Assembly: GCA_947630195.1 (NCBI GenBank)
Contig: CANRGQ010000017.1
Span: forward strand, 1-22,125
Direction: 5' to 3'
Origin: an uncultured Bacilli bacterium
GTDB taxonomy: Bacteria; Bacillota_I; Bacilli_A; RF39; UBA660
Length of the DNA: 22,125 nucleotides
This document shows positions 19,281 to 22,125 of the stretch, one piece after another. Position 1 is the first letter of the stretch. The number at the start of each line of letters is the position of its first letter. Below the pieces are notes generated by a model, which was given only the letters and a program-made list of their open reading frames with translations, made no database searches and had not been told where the DNA came from. A program made the translations under genes and the position numbers.

Positions 19281-20159
19281 ATGAGTTCAAGAATGAACAA
19301 ATATTATGATTCTTCTTTAGAAGAAGTGCCAACGCGTTATCATCGTAATGAAGAATTATATAAAGAAATTAGTAAAAATGAAATTGATAATTTTGAAATA
19401 AAGAGTAATTCGACTTTACTTGGCGAAAACAATAACGAGATAGATGTTGAAAAGATTAAAAAGATACTTGATACTAAGTATAATGAAACTGCGCAAAGAA
19501 GAAGTATTCGGATAGAAGAAGAAGTGGAACCCGAAAAGATAATTGAAGATACCAAAGAGTATGATATTAATGTTGTTTTAGAAAAAGCGAGAGAAGGAAA
19601 ACAAGAAAATTACGAAGAAGAAAGATTAAAGAAATTAAGGAATACCCAATTTGATATTTTAAAGAATTTAAATGTGGAAGATGAAGTGGAAGAAAAAGAG
19701 GAAGAAGAGTATCTAGATGATGAAGATACGACAACTGAAGAAGTTATTAAACCAAGTAATGATTCTTTTGAAGAAGAAAATTTAAAGACTTTAATAAATA
19801 CCATTGCCTTTAATGAAAGTAAAAATAATTCTAAAGAAAAGGATATCAGTAATTCATTAGATATATTAAGTGATTTAAAGGGTGATGATAATACGGAAGT
19901 CTTAGATGGTTTAAAAGAAGAAATAGAAGAAATAGAAGATGTTATGGATACCGTAGATGAAGAAGAAACTAAAAATGATATGACTAATTCTTTCTATACC
20001 TCATCAAATGCTTTAAAACAAAAAGACTTTGAAGATTTAGAAGACTTTAAAGGGGATTTAGAACCTAGTGGTATTTTCTTAAAAGTCGTAATTGTAATAA
20101 TTGTTTTAGTCTTCTTAGTAGGAGTAGGCTTATTAATTAAATCATTGTATTTCTCATAA
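19281..20159 (+). CDS. Acidic protein with a C-terminal membrane anchor, unknown function
   Basis: A 292-residue protein that I do not recognise. ATG 19281 (M-S-S-R-M-N-K-Y-Y-D) follows GAGGTG; a GTG three codons upstream overlaps that site. The first 50 residues contain a Y-Y-D-S-S...V-P-T-R-Y-H-R-N-E-E-L-Y motif that may be conserved. The middle is extremely rich in Glu, Asp and Lys (about residues 70-255), with predicted helices. The last 28 residues hold a single hydrophobic helix (V-V-I-V-I-I-V-L-V-F-L-V-G-V-G), so the protein should sit on the inner membrane face with the bulk in the cytoplasm. It lies 8 bp before the YunB-like gene. Together with the similarly anchored 20938 gene this suggests a membrane-bound set, perhaps for sporulation or division; that is inference. 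Confidence 0.8.
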   Translation: MSSRMNKYYDSSLEEVPTRYHRNEELYKEISKNEIDNFEIKSNSTLLGENNNEIDVEKIKKILDTKYNETAQRRSIRIEEEVEPEKIIEDTKEYDINVVLEKAREGKQENYEEERLKKLRNTQFDILKNLNVEDEVEEKEEEEYLDDEDTTTEEVIKPSNDSFEEENLKTLINTIAFNESKNNSKEKDISNSLDILSDLKGDDNTEVLDGLKEEIEEIEDVMDTVDEEETKNDMTNSFYTSSNALKQKDFEDLEDFKGDLEPSGIFLKVVIVIIVLVFLVGVGLLIKSLYFS

Positions 20160-20167
20160 GATATAAT

Positions 20168-20908
20168 ATGAAGAGATTAAGAACTAAAAAACATCATAAA
20201 TATACAATATTAAAAATAATTAGTATTGTATTTTTTTTAGCTTTTTTAATAAGTCTTTTAATGTATTTATGGTGGGGTAAAATGGTTAGTCAAAATATCT
20301 CTTTATTTATTGAAGAGAAAACCAATAAAGTTGTCTATCAATTCTTTACCGATTTAATAACCGATAAAGTAATTAATAAAAAGAGTATTAATAATATTTT
20401 AAATGTGGTTAAAGACAGGGAAGATAACATTTTAGCGGTTAATTACGATTTAGAAAAAACTTATGCTCTTTTAACGGAAATATCCGTATTACTAAAGGAT
20501 AGTTTAATTGATTTAGAAAAGGGAGTAATTGATGTTCAAACTTATGATGAATATTTAAAAAGTAGCCCTTATGGTTTAATTTTAAATGTTCCTATTTTTT
20601 TAAATAGTCAAAATATCTTTTTAAATAACTTAGGACCTAAAATACCCGTTAAAATAAATATTAGTGAAAATTTACTTACCAATGTGAAAACGAAAGTAAC
20701 CGATTATGGTTTTAATAATGCTTTACTAGAAGTCTATATTACTGTTGAGATGGATAAATTAAATATTACACCTTTAGTAAAAGATGTGAAAAAATTTCAT
20801 TATGATATTTTAATATCCTCTTTAGTAGTAAATGGGAAAGTGCCAGAATTCTATGGTGATACCTTTGAAGCAGCCTCCAACATTTTGTATCTTCCAATGG
20901 CGATATAA
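20168..20908 (+). CDS. yunB: Sporulation protein YunB-like
   Basis: A 246-residue protein with a basic N terminus (M-K-R-L-R-T-K-K-H-H-K), one membrane helix (about residues 15-36), and an outside domain. The YunB pattern is seen: I-S-L-F-I-E-E-K-T-N-K-V-V near 45, then the region S-P-Y-G-L-I-L-N-V-P...F-L-N-N-L-G-P-K-I-P-V-K-I-N-I, and then T-D-Y-G-F-N-N-A-L-L-E-V-Y-I-T-V-E-M. YunB of B. subtilis is a mother-cell (sigma-E) protein needed for efficient sporulation. Divergence is notable, so the assignment is likely, not certain. The ribosome site before ATG 20168 is very weak; it probably depends on the gene ending 8 bp upstream. Confidence 0.75.
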   Translation: MKRLRTKKHHKYTILKIISIVFFLAFLISLLMYLWWGKMVSQNISLFIEEKTNKVVYQFFTDLITDKVINKKSINNILNVVKDREDNILAVNYDLEKTYALLTEISVLLKDSLIDLEKGVIDVQTYDEYLKSSPYGLILNVPIFLNSQNIFLNNLGPKIPVKINISENLLTNVKTKVTDYGFNNALLEVYITVEMDKLNITPLVKDVKKFHYDILISSLVVNGKVPEFYGDTFEAASNILYLPMAI

Positions 20909-20911
20909 GTG

Positions 20912-20920
20912 TGTTATAAT
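20912..20920 (+). promoter_or_regulatory. Extended -10 promoter of the 20938 gene
   Basis: TGTTATAAT (20912-20920) is a perfect extended -10; the -35 (TTCCAA, 20892-20897) is weak. AGGGTGAG and the GTG start at 20938 follow. Confidence 0.6.
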
Positions 20921-20937
20921 TAAAATAGGGTGAGAGT

Positions 20938-21762
20938 GTGAAACCATTTGTTAATACAGCATTTTCGAAAGCAATCGAGGATTATTTGGCCAGTAAAGAT
21001 AAACCAAATAGTCTTCTTTATAATACCTTTTTAGTGGTGGTAGTCAGGATGCTTATTAATATTTATGGGGAAGCTGATATAATAAATCCTTATAAAACCA
21101 ATAACGAAGAAGCCTTAGATACTAATTTAAAACGTTTTGGGGCTAAAGATGAAGAAATTATCAATTTAAAAAGATTAATGGATGGCTACTATCAAATCGA
21201 AAAGAAAAATGATGCTTCCATTAAAAGAGAAATAAATCCTTACTTTGTCGAAGTTCAAAAATGTATTATTGATTTATTTAATCTAAAAAGAATAAATTTT
21301 GAATATAGTGATGAAGATATAAAAGAATTTTTTGATTTATTATATACCCCTGGAACTAGTGATTATTTAAGGATATCCGAAAATTTTCGGAATACCGAAG
21401 ATCCTTATGAAATTGCCGAGTATTATAAAATGGCCATGCAAATTAAGAAGAAAGAAAAAGAACACGAAGAAAAAGATTTACTAGGATTTGATGTTTATAA
21501 GTTATTTAATGTAAGTATTGCCGATTTAAGTAAAATGGAATCCGGAGATGTCGATAAATTAAATAAAGAAATATATGAATCATTAGATATCAAAGAAAAT
21601 GCGATTAATAAAGATTATTTATTAGAAGAAAAAATAAAAGAAATTAAAAGAGAGAGAAGTTTAATAACAACTGGTAATGGATATGTTGATATTTTACTCG
21701 TAATGGGTATAATAGTAACTACCATTATGGTTATATCCATATTTGGAATTATTGTTTTCTAG
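20938..21762 (+). CDS. Tail-anchored helical protein, unknown function
   Basis: A 274-residue protein starting at GTG 20938 after AGGGTGAG. I do not recognise it. It is mostly alpha-helical and charged, with a moderately conserved-looking N-terminal part (F-V-N-T-A-F-S-K-A-I-E-D-Y-L, then V-V-V-V-R-M-L-I-N-I-Y-G-E-A-D-I-I-N-P-Y), a central Lys/Glu-rich helix (about residues 160-185), and a final hydrophobic helix (about 250-272, I-L-L-V-M-G-I-I-V-T-T-I-M-V) that would anchor it in the membrane with the bulk inside. It is followed 9 bp later by yutD and preceded by the YunB-like gene. Its topology mirrors that of the 19281 gene product. Confidence 0.8.
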   Translation: MKPFVNTAFSKAIEDYLASKDKPNSLLYNTFLVVVVRMLINIYGEADIINPYKTNNEEALDTNLKRFGAKDEEIINLKRLMDGYYQIEKKNDASIKREINPYFVEVQKCIIDLFNLKRINFEYSDEDIKEFFDLLYTPGTSDYLRISENFRNTEDPYEIAEYYKMAMQIKKKEKEHEEKDLLGFDVYKLFNVSIADLSKMESGDVDKLNKEIYESLDIKENAINKDYLLEEKIKEIKRERSLITTGNGYVDILLVMGIIVTTIMVISIFGIIVF

Positions 21763-21771
21763 GGGGATAAG

Positions 21772-22071
21772 ATGAAAATAAAAATTAAAGATAATGATTA
21801 TGAAGTAGTTAAAGATTATGGCGATACCTTAAGTGAATTAGATTTAGATGTAATTGTTACTGATTACTATGATAATTTTGATTATATTGTAGGGGATTGG
21901 GCTTATGGTAAAGTAAGATTAAAAGGTTTTTATGAAGAAGGAAATAAAAATTTAAAAAGCCATAATAATATTAAAAATTTAGATGATTACTTAAAAAATA
22001 ATTGTGCTTATGGTTGCAAGCATTTTGTTTTAAAAAAGATAAGTAACAGTATAAATTCCTTAGTTGAATAA
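21772..22071 (+). CDS. yutD: YutD family protein (DUF1027)
   Basis: A 99-residue cytoplasmic protein matching YutD: D-Y-I-V-G-D-W-A-Y-G-K-V-R-L-K-G-F-Y in the middle (about residues 37-54), and L-D-D-Y-L-K-N-N-C-A-Y-G-C-K-H-F-V-L-K-K (about 70-89), with the two conserved Cys. Length is as usual. GGGG lies upstream of ATG 21772. In B. subtilis yutD lies in the same chromosomal neighbourhood as yunB, and the pairing is kept here. The function is unknown. The remaining bases to the window end (22072-22125) show only an AT-rich spacer. Confidence 0.9.
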   Translation: MKIKIKDNDYEVVKDYGDTLSELDLDVIVTDYYDNFDYIVGDWAYGKVRLKGFYEEGNKNLKSHNNIKNLDDYLKNNCAYGCKHFVLKKISNSINSLVE

Positions 22072-22125
22072 AGTACGAAAAATAAAAGGTTTAAAAAAGG
22101 ATAAAAAAAATAAAACGCACCGAAA

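Noticed and set aside
1..22125. Mycoplasma-type code (TGA = Trp) given the low GC
   Set aside because: TGA ends clear genes (6219, 13866) and Trp positions in conserved motifs such as D-P-W-P use TGG.

Overview
The window is a strongly AT-rich stretch of a bacterial chromosome. TGA is a normal stop (the genes ending at 6219 and 13866) and Trp is encoded by TGG, so the Mycoplasma code is not used. Gene content (spmA-spmB, a dacB-like carboxypeptidase, a YunB-like protein, YutD, TrmB, an RsuA/RluB-type pseudouridine synthase) points to a low-GC Gram-positive, most likely a gut-type uncultured Bacilli/Mollicutes-related lineage that keeps sporulation genes. The exact lineage is inference.

Region 1 (1-4381). 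A gene of the PD-(D/E)XK 'Rpn/transposase-associated nuclease' family is split in two by a 3.1 kb insertion (538-3684). The insertion carries three overlapping tyrosine recombinase genes on the minus strand, bounded by perfect 83-bp inverted repeats that contain nested palindromes. This matches the 'recombinase in trio' (RIT) type of element. A 20-bp perfect palindrome sharing the repeat core lies just outside its right end.

Region 2 (4413-7354). A ZIP-family metal transporter is followed by three type IV prepilin-like genes. Two of these are tandem paralogues with almost identical DNA at the 5' end.

Region 3 (7368-8151). A strong promoter drives a short structured RNA that ends in an intrinsic terminator, directly followed by a gene resembling the PBECR4 nuclease/toxin family. 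The layout resembles a type III toxin-antitoxin locus and is one of the two best candidates here for something undescribed.

Region 4 (8221-11250). A compact operon of four small membrane proteins, all starting M-[K/R]-E-[A/S]-x-G, is followed by a TadZ/CpaE-like degenerate ATPase. A separately promoted VirB2/TrbC-like small pilin-like protein comes next. This looks like a divergent Tad-like surface or secretion apparatus whose assembly ATPase and platform proteins lie outside the window.

Region 5 (11291-13182). A Bro-N antirepressor-like gene with an operator-like promoter and a perfect 27-nt internal palindrome is followed by a convergent small coiled-coil protein and by trmB.

Region 6 (13166-15541). 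This run encodes a lipoprotein, a very acidic soluble protein, a DUF948-like membrane protein and a YtxH-like protein, and looks like an envelope or stress operon.

Region 7 (15531-18842). dacB-like, spmA, spmB and rluB-like genes appear in the same order as in Bacillus subtilis, followed by a DUF4186 gene. Region 8 (18841-22071). A minus-strand ferredoxin with a Cys/His-rich tail is followed by a tail-anchored acidic protein, a YunB-like sporulation protein, another tail-anchored unknown and YutD.
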